Virus record (IMG/VR): IMGVR_UViG_3300037882_001071
Coordinates: 1-34,071 of that record
Reading direction: 5' to 3' (one strand)
DNA from: a virus
DNA length: 34,071 nucleotides
Below the pieces are notes generated by a model. The model was not told the DNA's origin and did not search any database. It saw only the letters and a program-made list of their open reading frames with translations. A program made the translations under genes and the position numbers. Positions 12,586-21,337 of the stretch are shown in pieces (the first letter of the stretch is position 1; the number at the start of each line of letters is the position of its first letter).

Positions 12586-12788
12586 TGCTTACGTGGCTTT
12601 GGTCTGATGTTCGTAGTGCCGATGTGAATTCCTCCACAATCGTTACAACGATAAGGCTTCAGTGCGATGATCTTTGACTTGCTTCGCTTATCCTTCTTGT
12701 TTTGGCTCAGGATTGCATGAAACGCCTCCTGCACTGAACTGTATGTGATTTTGCCAGAATTACCATGACAGTACATGCTAGATATCAA
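12582..12788 (-). CDS. Small zinc-finger protein, 68 aa (TTG start)
   Basis: The motif KPYRCNDCGGIHIGT (C-x2-C-x3-H) is common in small actinophage and actinobacterial proteins of unknown role, preceded by a basic helix (SQNKKDKRSKSK). The start is uncertain: TTG at 12786-12788 has AGAAGG close upstream, whereas the ATG at 12774-12776 has no ribosome-binding site. It overlaps the coiled-coil gene upstream by 11 nt if the TTG is used. It probably binds nucleic acid. Confidence 0.65.
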   Translation of the reverse strand: MISSMYCHGNSGKITYSSVQEAFHAILSQNKKDKRSKSKIIALKPYRCNDCGGIHIGTTNIRPKPRKQ

Positions 12789-12957
12789 TTCCCTTCTGTT
12801 TGAGTACTTGCTCTAATTGACAACACATCTTTGTCTTGTCTTCCAGAATGAGCAGTAGCTCCTCTTCTCGTTTCTTCAACATCTTATTTATCTCGATTGA
12901 GTTTACGAGTCTTTGAAAAGCTACTGCTCTCTCCTCAGACACGGCATGTTCCTCCAT
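12778..12957 (-). CDS. Small coiled-coil protein, 59 aa
   Basis: I start it at the ATG at 12955-12957 (MEEHAVSEERAVAFQRL), which has GGAG six nt upstream; a longer frame to 13026 lacks a ribosome-binding site and overlaps the next gene. Heptad-like leucines run through NKMLKKREEELLLILEDKTK and LEQVLKQKG. Two adjacent cysteines sit near residue 45. It may partner the coiled coils of the two membrane proteins upstream. Function unknown. Confidence 0.6.
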   Translation of the reverse strand: MEEHAVSEERAVAFQRLVNSIEINKMLKKREEELLLILEDKTKMCCQLEQVLKQKGIDI

Positions 12958-12973
12958 AACCGTCTCCATAATA

Positions 12974-13426
12974 TTAGTCATTAGTCTGATTCGAGTCATG
13001 AGTTTTGAGCACGTCAATCTCATCATCGATGTCTCTAAGCCTCATTTGAAGGTTAGCTACATCATCTCTAAGATCACGTACCTTGTTCTGTAACTCTTCA
13101 ATCTTAGCTTCCTTCTGACGAACCTGATCCTCAAGCTGAGTGATTCTGTTAAGAAGTTTCTCGTTTTCCTTTTCCTTACGATCAGCTTCTTTTCTAGCCT
13201 CCTCAGCCGCAGCCTGCATCAGTGCCATGACCTTACCGGCACCTTCAGTAGATGAAGCCACCATCGCAGCAAAGCTTTCAGCAGGAGCCTTGATACTTGC
13301 TGCGTGTTCGTCTAAATCTTCCCTCTTGCGCTCTCTCAGGAATTTTACCAGAGCGGATACGCCGGTGATAACTCCCATGACACAACCGACAATAGCGATA
13401 ATCAGGGTAATATCCATATTACTCAT
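12974..13426 (-). CDS. Membrane protein with long coiled coil, 150 aa
   Basis: One transmembrane segment (ITLIIAIVGCVMGVITGVSALV, residues 6-28) is followed by a basic stop-transfer stretch (KFLRERKRED), an Ala-rich helix, and from about residue 75 a long coiled coil (RITQLEDQVRQKEAKIEELQ...). It starts 8 nt before the stop of the 4-segment membrane gene and may form a pair with it. Such two-gene membrane cassettes downstream of tail genes often act in lysis (holin or spanin-like) in actinophages. That role is inferred from context only. Confidence 0.75.
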   Translation of the reverse strand: MSNMDITLIIAIVGCVMGVITGVSALVKFLRERKREDLDEHAASIKAPAESFAAMVASSTEGAGKVMALMQAAAEEARKEADRKEKENEKLLNRITQLEDQVRQKEAKIEELQNKVRDLRDDVANLQMRLRDIDDEIDVLKTHDSNQTND

Positions 13427-13913
13427 CCACCTTCTTTTCTAGTGAACCTACTTTCTCGCGTAGTTCCTGATTCTCTCTATCTAGCTTATTAGCATATTCA
13501 AATGCATTAGCGACCTTACCTAGGTTCCTGAAGCGAGCGATGCAAGCAACTACGAAAAGAAGGAACGTTGCGATAACCAACCAACTTGCAGACAAACTCT
13601 GCGTATAGCTTACGATGGCAGTTCCATAAAGAAATGATCCCGTAGCCAGAGCAGCAAGACCTGCCTGCTCAATTCTTAATTTAATCCACTGCTTAGACAA
13701 CAACCCAGTAATCGTCAAAATAGACCCGAGGACAAGAAAAGCTGCCCAGATGGAAATCATCCAGGCAGGATACACAGCATCGACTGAGTTAGGAGCAAAC
13801 AGATGAGGATTGAAAAGTAACGGAAGTCCTGATGCAAGTCCAAGCCAAGCCAGGAACACCGTTGTTGATTCAAGAGACAATCTCTTGAATGCTGTCTTCA
13901 ATTCTTCTAACAT
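13419..13913 (-). CDS. Four-segment membrane protein, holin candidate, 164 aa
   Basis: The ATG at 13911-13913 has GGAGG six nt upstream (an upstream GTG is less likely). Four hydrophobic segments are clear: STTVFLAWLGLASGLPLLF, WMISIWAAFLVLGSILTITG, GLAALATGSFLYGTAIV and SWLVIATFLLFVVACIA. A basic/charged coiled-coil tail follows (YANKLDRENQELREKVGSLE). Position after the tail genes and size suit a holin, but no endolysin gene lies nearby, so confidence in that role is low. Confidence 0.75.
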   Translation of the reverse strand: MLEELKTAFKRLSLESTTVFLAWLGLASGLPLLFNPHLFAPNSVDAVYPAWMISIWAAFLVLGSILTITGLLSKQWIKLRIEQAGLAALATGSFLYGTAIVSYTQSLSASWLVIATFLLFVVACIARFRNLGKVANAFEYANKLDRENQELREKVGSLEKKVDE

Positions 13914-13932
13914 TGCTACCTCCACATATAGC

Positions 13933-14748
13933 TTAATTTCTGCTGAGGTACGGACTCAACAGCTTAACGATTTCAAAGACCAATGTTGGCTCCTCCCTCA
14001 AACTATCGTAGAAGTCGTCAACGTAGGCATTACCTACAAAATATAGATCGTCATCCACCTGATAGCTGTCAGACTCCCACAAAGCAATCTTATTCTTAGC
14101 TTTCTGTTGAGCATCGCTGAGCTTACGAAGTTTAGGAGATTTAACCTCAGTCATAGCTGTCAGAGACTGCGTGATATCAATAGCTGCAAGAGAACGGATA
14201 GAAGCCCACTGAGGGGATTGATCTTTAATATCCGCATAGTTCAGTGCAAACGAAATAGAATAAGCCCTAGGAAGGCTCTGAAGGGTCTTAATAGTGGCAT
14301 CTACCATTAGTGCAAGAGTAACCTCATGATCTGATGTGACTGCATTCTCAGGTAGATCTACTTCTCCATCAATAGAGACAATCTCACGTCGTGTGAATTT
14401 GGTAGGAAGCTTATCGACGGTATTGTTCACGTCCTGCTTGAGCCATTCCCTACCACCACGAGATACGTAGTCTTTCTTTCTAGCCTCATCTTGGATCATA
14501 CCCTTCATTCTTCGGGAGGCATAGTAACCGAAGTAATGGATGTCTAGTGCTGAGAACCCCTTTTTCTCACAATAAGCATTCCAATTATTCGCTGAATTGA
14601 TTAGAGCCTCATAGCACAATGAAAGAATGTCATCAGGATCGATCAGGTTCTTGTACTTAGGTGTATGCATATCTGCTGTAGTATGAGCTACATGCAAAAA
14701 GTCATTGATCAGAGTTTCAGGTGATACGTAAGGCAATGTGTTGGTCAT
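13933..14748 (-). CDS. Putative sigma-factor-like protein, 271 aa
   Basis: Residues 35-100 read NLIDPDDILSLCYEAL, then a helix, GFSALDIHYFGYYASRRMKGM and IQDEARKKDYVSRG, matching the sigma-70 region 2 pattern (DD-I...AL...F...Y...RR.M.D..R..D) that binds core polymerase and the -10. Residues 150-200 are helical (TIKTLQSLPRAYSISFALNY) and could be region 4, but no clear helix-turn-helix is visible. AAGGAG lies 9 nt before the ATG. Between the late operon and the membrane genes it could switch on late or lysis genes. If not a sigma factor, it is an unknown helical protein. Confidence 0.55.
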   Translation of the reverse strand: MTNTLPYVSPETLINDFLHVAHTTADMHTPKYKNLIDPDDILSLCYEALINSANNWNAYCEKKGFSALDIHYFGYYASRRMKGMIQDEARKKDYVSRGGREWLKQDVNNTVDKLPTKFTRREIVSIDGEVDLPENAVTSDHEVTLALMVDATIKTLQSLPRAYSISFALNYADIKDQSPQWASIRSLAAIDITQSLTAMTEVKSPKLRKLSDAQQKAKNKIALWESDSYQVDDDLYFVGNAYVDDFYDSLREEPTLVFEIVKLLSPYLSRN

Positions 14749-14775
14749 CTAAGTTGTCTCCTTGCTGATGTTGCT

Positions 14776-14792
14776 GGATAGCACCTCTATCC
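14776..14792 (-). promoter_or_regulatory. Leader hairpin before the sigma-like gene
   Basis: GGATAG and CTATCC pair around a 5-nt loop, some 20 nt upstream of the ribosome-binding site of the 271-aa gene. Possibly translational control. Confidence 0.4.
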
Positions 14793-14831
14793 TTCTATAA
14801 ATAAGTAACGGCTGTTTAGGTTGAGAAGTGA

Positions 14832-14906
14832 TCTAGGAGAGGTACAGAGTTTTCTGACTAACAACAGTAATCCTAGTTGTAGATCTTGCTCTGTACCTCT
14901 CCTAGA
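14832..14906 (-). repeat. 18-bp perfect inverted repeat enclosing repeat copy 7
   Basis: TCTAGGAGAGGTACAGAG at 14832-14849 is the exact reverse complement of 14889-14906. The 39-nt loop contains nearly all of copy 7 of the dispersed repeat, whose first four bases lie in the left arm. No T-run follows, so a simple terminator is unlikely. This long stem is the strongest example of a dispersed repeat held in a loop. Confidence 0.95.
14846..14877 (-). repeat. Dispersed 32-bp repeat, copy 7
   Basis: Full core on the minus strand, GGATTAC variant, ending CTCT. Lies in the loop of the 18-bp inverted repeat, between the 121-aa gene and the sigma-like gene. Confidence 0.95.
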
Positions 14907-14935
14907 GTTTTCTGACTAACAACAGTAATCCTAGT
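14904..14935 (-). repeat. Dispersed 32-bp repeat, copy 8
   Basis: Full core on the minus strand, GGATTAC variant. Starts 5 nt after the stop of the 121-aa gene and runs into the right arm of the inverted repeat. Confidence 0.95.
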
Positions 14936-14939
14936 TACT

Positions 14940-15305
14940 TCACTCTTCTTCTGGTGCTGGTTCCTCTACAGGAGGTTCTTCTTCAGTTGAGTCAAAAACT
15001 AGTTGTGCTTGTGCAGCACCTGAGAATACTAGTGCTACTCCGTTAGAGACCTGAAATACATCAGGTCTGCCTGACTTCTCGCTAAGCTTCTGCATAGATA
15101 CTTTCAATCCTTCAATCAAAGCCTCTACAACATCCTGAAGGCTGATCTCCTCTTCTCCAGTACCTCCCATCCAACTCTGAAAATTGGAGGTACTGAGAGA
15201 TACATCACCTGACCATTCAAAGGTGTTGCTTCCCTCATAAACTCCTTGAGGATTAAGTCTAAAAGTGAGTTTATCTACGTTAATGTCTGTTGGGAATTCG
15301 ATCAT
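14940..15305 (-). CDS. Probable virion-associated protein, 121 aa
   Basis: Last gene of the structural block, with AAGGAG 8 nt upstream of the ATG. It begins MIEFPTDINVDKLTFRLNPQ, beta-rich, with a helical middle (DVVEALIEGLKVSMQKLSE) and a very acidic proline-rich end (EEEPPVEEPAPEEE). It follows the tail protein gene by 10 nt. It is likely a small minor tail or tail-tip accessory protein by position; no family recognised. Confidence 0.65.
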   Translation of the reverse strand: MIEFPTDINVDKLTFRLNPQGVYEGSNTFEWSGDVSLSTSNFQSWMGGTGEEEISLQDVVEALIEGLKVSMQKLSEKSGRPDVFQVSNGVALVFSGAAQAQLVFDSTEEEPPVEEPAPEEE

Positions 15306-15315
15306 TACATTCTCC

Positions 15316-16023
15316 TTAAGCTAGTCTCTTCCATGTAAGATAAGAGGAAGATCTGATAATTGTTGAGTTTGCTGCTGAAGTGCTTTGTGCTGCTTGAGCC
15401 TGGATAATTCCTCCTGTTGCACCTGCTGTAAGGATTCCAACTTCAGTAGCAAATTGATACGATACAGAGTTCCAAGCACCGTACGCAATTTGCGTATCTA
15501 GTTGGTGAGCTGAATTTCGCATGGTTGCGTTATCAGCAGCAGTCATGTTCAAAGATGGACCTACGCAATGACGCAACCAGCTAGCATCTCCTGACCAGGC
15601 TGTTCTAAGGTTTCCGTCTGCTGTACCATCTGAAGCCAAGATTGAGGTTGTATAGTCAATCCTTGCCTCTACGTAATACACACCGTTAGGCTCAACATTA
15701 AACATAAGACCTGGAATATTGGATAGAGTAATGCTACTAGTCTTAGTCAAGTTTGCGGTTGCGATCACTACGCCATTCATCGGCTTAGTACTTACGTAGT
15801 CCAGGATTGTATAAGACTTACCTGTCTTAGCGCATAATACTTTCAGTCCGTTAAATGGGATGAAACTTGACGTGACGTTGCAGGTAACAGGAGTGGTTTC
15901 TCCTGAGAACCTGACCTTTACTACCTGATCTCCCTGAGTGAATCCAGTAACGTAACCCACTCTGAATGGATCGTTGTTTTGTTCTGGGTATTTATTTTTA
16001 TTGAAGAAATCTAGTCCAGCCAT
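15316..16023 (-). CDS. Minor tail protein / host-binding candidate, 235 aa
   Basis: A GAGG ribosome-binding site precedes MAGLDFFNKNKYPEQNNDPF. The N-terminal 70 residues are beta-rich (YVTGFTQGDQVVKVRFSGE) and probably attach to the tail tip. The rest, with many Ser/Thr/Ala/Asn and an aromatic end (RSSSYLTWKRLA), looks like a C-terminal tail-fibre head domain. It lies 2 nt after the 391-aa tail gene. Receptor binding is inferred from position and composition. Confidence 0.7.
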   Translation of the reverse strand: MAGLDFFNKNKYPEQNNDPFRVGYVTGFTQGDQVVKVRFSGETTPVTCNVTSSFIPFNGLKVLCAKTGKSYTILDYVSTKPMNGVVIATANLTKTSSITLSNIPGLMFNVEPNGVYYVEARIDYTTSILASDGTADGNLRTAWSGDASWLRHCVGPSLNMTAADNATMRNSAHQLDTQIAYGAWNSVSYQFATEVGILTAGATGGIIQAQAAQSTSAANSTIIRSSSYLTWKRLA

Positions 16024-16025
16024 TT

Positions 16026-17201
16026 TTACACCTCATCGTTAATGTTGATTGCTCTGCGAACGGTGTGAGACATCATCGCCCCTGAAGAACAAGTAAAGCT
16101 CCATCCGATTTCACCGTACTTAGCATCGACTCCAAGAGCTGAATGCTTAATCTGGACTACAGTAGCTTCTCCATGCTTAGGCAGGATTGGTGTCTCGAAT
16201 GTCAATGTCTCGTTGATGTCAGAATCCTGTGCAGCCCTTTTCAAAAGCAAGGAATACAAAGCATCAGCATCGATAGCATCACTCTGAGACTCGAAGAAAG
16301 TCTTTACACGTCCTCGTGATGGGATTGAGGTTGGTGAACTGGTGTTGTTATTCCTGAATGTTTGAGTGATCTCTGGCTTATCTACCTGAGAGACTACGAA
16401 AGTCCATTCATTAGGAACACTTCCATAATCCAACTCTGCTGAGATGTTGTTACCTAGCAGAGAAAGCTCATCAGTTGCATAAAATACTGAGGCTTCCTTA
16501 TCAGCAGGAGCCGTGTACCTACGGGAAGTAGCAACAGAATCAACCATGTAGATAGAACCATTACCCATTGAAGTAAGGATGTCGTTAAGGATAGTCAACT
16601 TAGACGTTCCTGCATCCCAGCTTCTTTCTACATAAATAATAGAATCAGACCCTGTAATATCAGCATCCAGACCTACAGACCTGCACACTTCAATAGCAGC
16701 ATCGATAGCAGGTGTGTTTGCAGCTACAACATAGCGATCGTTAACTAGATCATCAGAAAGTAGCAAGGAAAGATCCCATCCTGTCACTGCTCGTTTCACT
16801 ACAGCAGTTCCTTCAGAGACACTTCTGGTTGCTGAATCCAATACGAACACTCCCATAGAATTACACAACCATCCATCGGTGACTGTATCATCTACAAGTC
16901 CAGCACTAAGGTAATTAGGATCGTAGTTATAATCCACCCAAAGCCTCATTCTGTCTGAGGGGAAGTCAACTACCTCAAAGCCTGGAAACTCAATTAGCGT
17001 AAATCCTAGCTGCCTCTTGATAGGTCTCAGGTAGTCGTAGGTGAGTGATCCTGAATCTTCCTCAATGAAGTTGGATACGAATCCTTTGGTAGCTCCGGTG
17101 ACATCGAGAAGTTCCCAACGGAAGCGAGGGTATTGTGCGTTGCTGACGTATGCCTTGATTTCTTGGGCAGTCAGATAGCTGGTGTTCATACTTACAGACA
17201 T
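16026..17201 (-). CDS. Minor tail protein (baseplate/hub-like), 391 aa
   Basis: A beta-rich protein with many aromatic and acidic residues (LRPIKRQLGFTLIEFPGFEV; MRLWVDYNYDPNYL) and no membrane segment. This size and place, downstream of the Dit-like and fibre genes, is usual for the siphophage baseplate hub or a Gp37-like minor tail protein. AAGGAAG lies about 12 nt upstream of the first ATG; an ATG four codons in is an alternative start. Two dispersed repeats fill the gap before it. Confidence 0.7.
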   Translation of the reverse strand: MSVSMNTSYLTAQEIKAYVSNAQYPRFRWELLDVTGATKGFVSNFIEEDSGSLTYDYLRPIKRQLGFTLIEFPGFEVVDFPSDRMRLWVDYNYDPNYLSAGLVDDTVTDGWLCNSMGVFVLDSATRSVSEGTAVVKRAVTGWDLSLLLSDDLVNDRYVVAANTPAIDAAIEVCRSVGLDADITGSDSIIYVERSWDAGTSKLTILNDILTSMGNGSIYMVDSVATSRRYTAPADKEASVFYATDELSLLGNNISAELDYGSVPNEWTFVVSQVDKPEITQTFRNNNTSSPTSIPSRGRVKTFFESQSDAIDADALYSLLLKRAAQDSDINETLTFETPILPKHGEATVVQIKHSALGVDAKYGEIGWSFTCSSGAMMSHTVRRAININDEV

Positions 17202-17222
17202 GTTCTATCATCTTCCTTCTAC

Positions 17223-17254
17223 AGAGTTTTCTGACTAACAACAGTAATCCTAGT
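17223..17254 (-). repeat. Dispersed 32-bp repeat, copy 9
   Basis: Full core on the minus strand, GGATTAC variant, flanked by a short inverted pair CTACA (17219-17223) and TGTAG (17255-17259). Confidence 0.95.
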
Positions 17255-17274
17255 TGTAGTAGTAGTTCTAGGGA

Positions 17275-17336
17275 GAGGGTGTGACTCTAGAGTTTTCTGA
17301 CTAACAACAGTAATCCTAGTAAGTAGTCACACCCTC
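17275..17336 (-). repeat. 12-bp inverted repeat enclosing repeat copy 10
   Basis: GAGGGTGTGACT at 17275-17286 and its reverse complement at 17325-17336 enclose a 38-nt loop that contains the whole of copy 10 (17289-17320). This is a second, unrelated arm sequence around the same repeat, which argues that the arrangement is meaningful. Confidence 0.9.
17289..17320 (-). repeat. Dispersed 32-bp repeat, copy 10
   Basis: Full core on the minus strand, GGATTAC variant, wholly in the loop of the 12-bp inverted repeat and between the collagen-like gene and the 391-aa tail gene. Confidence 0.95.
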
Positions 17337-17352
17337 ATCTCTATGATCGACA

Positions 17353-18075
17353 TTAAGGAGTAGCAATGCAATGAAGTACTCCAGATCCAATAGTTAGAAT
17401 GGAGGAGTTCGTGTACTGCAAAGTAAATCCTGTTGTTGTCTTATTGATTGCAGCATAAGTGTAAGGATTTCCTACGCTCAGTGTATTATCAGGAAGGAAC
17501 CTTACGTTATAGGTGTTGTTCGGCAGAGTAATATTCCAAGTAACGGCAATAGTTCTCGTACCTAAACCTAGTAAGGTAACTCCAGGAAGCACAACAGTTT
17601 TACCGTCAAGGAAACTGTTTACTCCTGCCGCGCCGGTATCACCTTTAACTCCTTGAATACCTTGAGAGCCAGTATCACCTTTCACACCAGGGCTCCCTTG
17701 AGGTCCATTAAGTCCAGTCATTCCTTGAGGACCCTGAATACCTTGCACACCAGGAACACCTTGGATGCCAGGATCTCCTTTAGCACCAGCAGCGCCTGTA
17801 TGCCCTCTAGGTCCCACCAAACCGCTCTCAAGCGACGCGATTAAATCCCTGATGCGTTCCCCTACAGTCCCAGGAATTAACAATCTAGGAGTAATAGGAT
17901 CCTCAGGCAGATCTGCTGGAACCGTAGGAGGCTCTGAAATGTCTTCAGGGTTAGGCGTAGGAATTCCAGGAGCAGGAGGTGAACCTGTCCACTTTGAATA
18001 CTGCCTGTTCCTCATTCTCCAGAGCCTCCACCTTGCTAATCTGTCAGCAAGGATTTCTTCAATCTCAGTTGCCAT
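17353..18075 (-). CDS. Collagen-like tail fibre protein, 240 aa
   Basis: Residues 1-30 are a basic helix, 31-68 are Pro-rich, and 88-152 are about 21 Gly-X-Y triplets (GPRGHTGAAGAKGDPGIQG...) forming a triple-helical shaft. Residues 155-240 are a beta-rich head (VVLPGVTLLGLGTRTIAVTW) likely to trimerise and contact the host. Collagen repeats are common in siphophage fibres. The gene follows the 1074-aa tail gene by 13 nt. The repeats make the DNA GC-richer locally. Confidence 0.88.
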   Translation of the reverse strand: MATEIEEILADRLARWRLWRMRNRQYSKWTGSPPAPGIPTPNPEDISEPPTVPADLPEDPITPRLLIPGTVGERIRDLIASLESGLVGPRGHTGAAGAKGDPGIQGVPGVQGIQGPQGMTGLNGPQGSPGVKGDTGSQGIQGVKGDTGAAGVNSFLDGKTVVLPGVTLLGLGTRTIAVTWNITLPNNTYNVRFLPDNTLSVGNPYTYAAINKTTTGFTLQYTNSSILTIGSGVLHCIATP

Positions 18076-18088
18076 TTCTCATATCCTC

Positions 18089-21000
18089 TCAGGGTTGAAG
18101 TCCAGCTACTTTAAATGTGAAGGAAACCATAGCTCCCCAAACTTCATCAGTAATCTGAATTCCATCCAGCCACCCTGTGTAACGTCGCCCTCTAGCGTCA
18201 CGGTAGATGATCTCACCCTTTGTGGATGCTAGAGTTCTGAAAGCGATTAGATCTGCATCCAGGCTTTCATAGCGAATACACCTCAAGGATACTGAGAAGC
18301 TTTTCTCTGTTCGTGCTGAATACTGTACGACAGGATATTCCCTACCGTACAAGCGAATCTCAGCACCAGCGTTGGAAATTGTTTCCCCTCTACCTCTTCC
18401 TTCATCGAACACAAAACTTCTGATTGTCTCACCAGGGTATTGCCTTACATGCATCCACACATTATCGAATGTCAGAATTACTTCATCATCAGAAACAGAC
18501 CAGTCAGATACGTAAAGGATGTCATCTTCAGTCTTGATGTTACGAGAACGGTACATTCGGTATTCCTCACTACCTACCTCATAATCAAAGATGATGTCTA
18601 CGGCATTTCCTGCCTGCACTGGAGTCAACGGTTCTGGTGAAATAGGTTTCCATGTAAGTCCCATATCCTCAGAATACTCAGTCTCGGTGAACGGTCCTAC
18701 GTTGTTCCTATATCCTTCGTAGTAACCAAGGTACTCATCACCTGGATACAGGCTCATAGCATCAACGTAATAGGTCTCAAGACTAGTCATCTGATCCACT
18801 TCAAGCCTCAAGGAAGCCTGAGTGATAGCAGGGTTGCTAGGGATAGGAATTACTGATCCACCGTTAACCCACTGACCAGGAATTACGTAAGGACGATATC
18901 CGTATGCAGTAATGAAGGTGCCGTTAGCATCGAATAGGTCCAGCCATACTGAGAATCTACGGTTAGCAGAATTACCGTTAGCACCATAGACAGCAGCATT
19001 GATGACGTAGTTGTCTCCTGGAGTTACAGGGTATTTGATAGTACCTCCGGCAAGATCAGCCCTTACAGTAGTCTTTAGAGGCTGCAAGACAATAGACCAA
19101 GTAACAGCCTGAGCCAGAGCAGTAGAGGATGTCAGAGTCTTTCCGGAAACGTTAGTATCTGAAGTTGTCTTAGTGTTCTGCAACTGTACGAATGCTCCGA
19201 AGGTAGCTTCGTTAGCTGTATTAGCTGTAGTACCCAACTGAGCTTCGTATGCTGCACCAGCTCCAAGGTTAGAAGTCCAGGTAGCTGCTGTAGTAGCTGC
19301 CGCCCTTACTCCACCTACAGCTTGAATTAGGACTCCATTGTGAGGAGTCACAACAGCAGGCATGTTAAAGGTAGTTGTTGAAGTAGTTACAGAAGCAACC
19401 GCATATCCAGAAATAATAATAGGTGTTCCTGCAATTTCTCCCAAGTTCCTGCTGTAAATCCAAGCAGTTCCTTTAGCTGCTGCTGAAGAAGTCCAAGTGT
19501 AGGTTGAAGGCTCAGATCCGCCAGCAACTTTGTAGTACAAAGCAGACTTCACAGTAGATCCAGCAGTCTGAGTAGCGTACAGAGTCCATCCAGCAGGAGC
19601 AGTAATGCTAGGAGTAGTTGAGTTTAGAGTTACGATAGCGACCATAAAGTCACCACTCAGTACATCACCTCTGTTTGCAGTGAATGCAGTTACGTTATTG
19701 CCTGTGAAGCCTTCTGAGTCTCGCCTGCCTCCGATATCTGTAGTCTCCATAGCTAAAGCTAGTGTGCCCTGAACTGTGTTCAAGTCAGGACCAGCAGGAT
19801 CAACACTGATAGTAGAAGTAGGTTCAGATGCAAACCAGTTGTAAGTACCTTCCATGGTGGAATCTGCATAACTTAGAAGGTTAGGAGTATCAGTTGTCAA
19901 ACCACCACGACTCCATGCAGGAATAGGGGTAGTCAACTCTTCCAGAGCAACCAGGATAGGTGCATCTACGAAGTGGACTTGCCCAGCAGAACCTCCTTGG
20001 AAATATACAGTTACAGACGCATAAACAGCATCAACAGGAGCAGTACTCTTGACTTCAATCTTAGTCCAGTTGTCTCCATCTTCGGCAATAGAAGCACCGT
20101 TAGTAGAGCCTAGGTAATCAATATCGATGTCATAGTAATCAATGCTGATGAAGGCATTACGGACTGTAGATGCCTCAATCTTACGCACGTATGCCGCAGC
20201 ACCGTAAATCTGTCCTGGAGTAACCCTAATTGAAGGGTATGTTCCTAGGGATGGAGTTGAAGAGGTGAATGTAACCCTGATGCTGTTTCCACCAGAATAG
20301 ACATAGCTAGGTCCAGTCTCATCAGTCAACGTAGCTGAGAACAGCAGGTAATCCCATGAATTAGATTCCGGCTGTGCAGCAGACTGAGAAAGCATGTTCA
20401 GTTTGTTATACACAGCAACAACAGCACGACCGTTAGCATTATCTTCCATTGCATATACAGTAGGTACAGCAGGATTAGGAAGATTTACGCTGAAGCTCAT
20501 GGTTACATAATCAGACCACAGCACAGCGCTATCTGCACCGGCAGGCTGAGCAGTCCTCATACGGATGTAGTAGGAACCGTTCGCAAGAGCTTCAGTCAGG
20601 AAGTGGTAATCATTAGAGCTGTTAACTGTAGTCTTGAAGACACTGACGTTAGCTGTAGTAAAGATCTCAATGTCATAGACAGACTGATCTTCCAAGTCGT
20701 CAGTGTATTCCCATGTAATAGTAGGAGTACGAGTGTTGTCTACTACGCCACCATTACCTAGACCATTTACAGCCAAGTTAGAAGTAACAGGCTTGAGATC
20801 CAGGACAATATCCACACCCATTTCATAGATGCGTACATCAGTCGTAGTCATTCCATATACTTCAAGTTGGAATGAGTTGACGGTTGCCTGAGAGATAGGT
20901 CTAGGAGCGATAGCAATTAGACCACTAGTAATCTCAGTATTCTCACTCAAACCTGTGTAACGAGTAGGGGTCTGAGTAAGTACGTGAGTAGAAGTCTTTT

Positions 21001-21313
21001 GCCAATCGTTCTTCGGTAGAACTCTCGGGTTATGTAGACGTAGGTTGACCTTGCGACTAGTTGAACCTGTACGGGCAGCAACAACCCACGGTGTGACGCT
21101 TTTGATTCTAGCGCCTGCCGGGATAGTTGTTGTTCCCAGGTTTAATTGAGCAGCAGCACCGTTAACGCCTGCTGTATAGCTACCTGACAAAGCGGTGTAA
21201 GTAGCATTGTTGTCATCTGACAACGCAGTCCACATTACACCGCCTGCACCGGTAGTAGTCCAAGATCCTCGCAACGAACCTGCTGCATTAGGACGAATGG
21301 TTACTACACTCAT
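18089..21313 (-). CDS. Large minor tail protein with distal-tail-like C-terminus, 1074 aa
   Basis: GGAGAT precedes the ATG. Most of the protein is beta-rich modules: fibronectin/Ig-like segments near residues 190-280 (TPTITWEYTDDLEDQSVYDI) and several jelly-roll carbohydrate-binding-like segments with NLLSYADSTMEGTYNWF. The last 120 residues (PGETIRSFVFDEGRGRGETI ... YRDARGRRYTGWLDGIQIT) resemble the distal tail (Dit) domain of siphophages. Downstream of the tape measure is the normal place of Dit, so this is a Dit-type protein with a very long sugar-binding N-terminal extension, probably used in host recognition. Confidence 0.8.
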   Translation of the reverse strand: MSVVTIRPNAAGSLRGSWTTTGAGGVMWTALSDDNNATYTALSGSYTAGVNGAAAQLNLGTTTIPAGARIKSVTPWVVAARTGSTSRKVNLRLHNPRVLPKNDWQKTSTHVLTQTPTRYTGLSENTEITSGLIAIAPRPISQATVNSFQLEVYGMTTTDVRIYEMGVDIVLDLKPVTSNLAVNGLGNGGVVDNTRTPTITWEYTDDLEDQSVYDIEIFTTANVSVFKTTVNSSNDYHFLTEALANGSYYIRMRTAQPAGADSAVLWSDYVTMSFSVNLPNPAVPTVYAMEDNANGRAVVAVYNKLNMLSQSAAQPESNSWDYLLFSATLTDETGPSYVYSGGNSIRVTFTSSTPSLGTYPSIRVTPGQIYGAAAYVRKIEASTVRNAFISIDYYDIDIDYLGSTNGASIAEDGDNWTKIEVKSTAPVDAVYASVTVYFQGGSAGQVHFVDAPILVALEELTTPIPAWSRGGLTTDTPNLLSYADSTMEGTYNWFASEPTSTISVDPAGPDLNTVQGTLALAMETTDIGGRRDSEGFTGNNVTAFTANRGDVLSGDFMVAIVTLNSTTPSITAPAGWTLYATQTAGSTVKSALYYKVAGGSEPSTYTWTSSAAAKGTAWIYSRNLGEIAGTPIIISGYAVASVTTSTTTFNMPAVVTPHNGVLIQAVGGVRAAATTAATWTSNLGAGAAYEAQLGTTANTANEATFGAFVQLQNTKTTSDTNVSGKTLTSSTALAQAVTWSIVLQPLKTTVRADLAGGTIKYPVTPGDNYVINAAVYGANGNSANRRFSVWLDLFDANGTFITAYGYRPYVIPGQWVNGGSVIPIPSNPAITQASLRLEVDQMTSLETYYVDAMSLYPGDEYLGYYEGYRNNVGPFTETEYSEDMGLTWKPISPEPLTPVQAGNAVDIIFDYEVGSEEYRMYRSRNIKTEDDILYVSDWSVSDDEVILTFDNVWMHVRQYPGETIRSFVFDEGRGRGETISNAGAEIRLYGREYPVVQYSARTEKSFSVSLRCIRYESLDADLIAFRTLASTKGEIIYRDARGRRYTGWLDGIQITDEVWGAMVSFTFKVAGLQP

Positions 21314-21337
21314 ATTATATCTCCACCTTCATTAATC

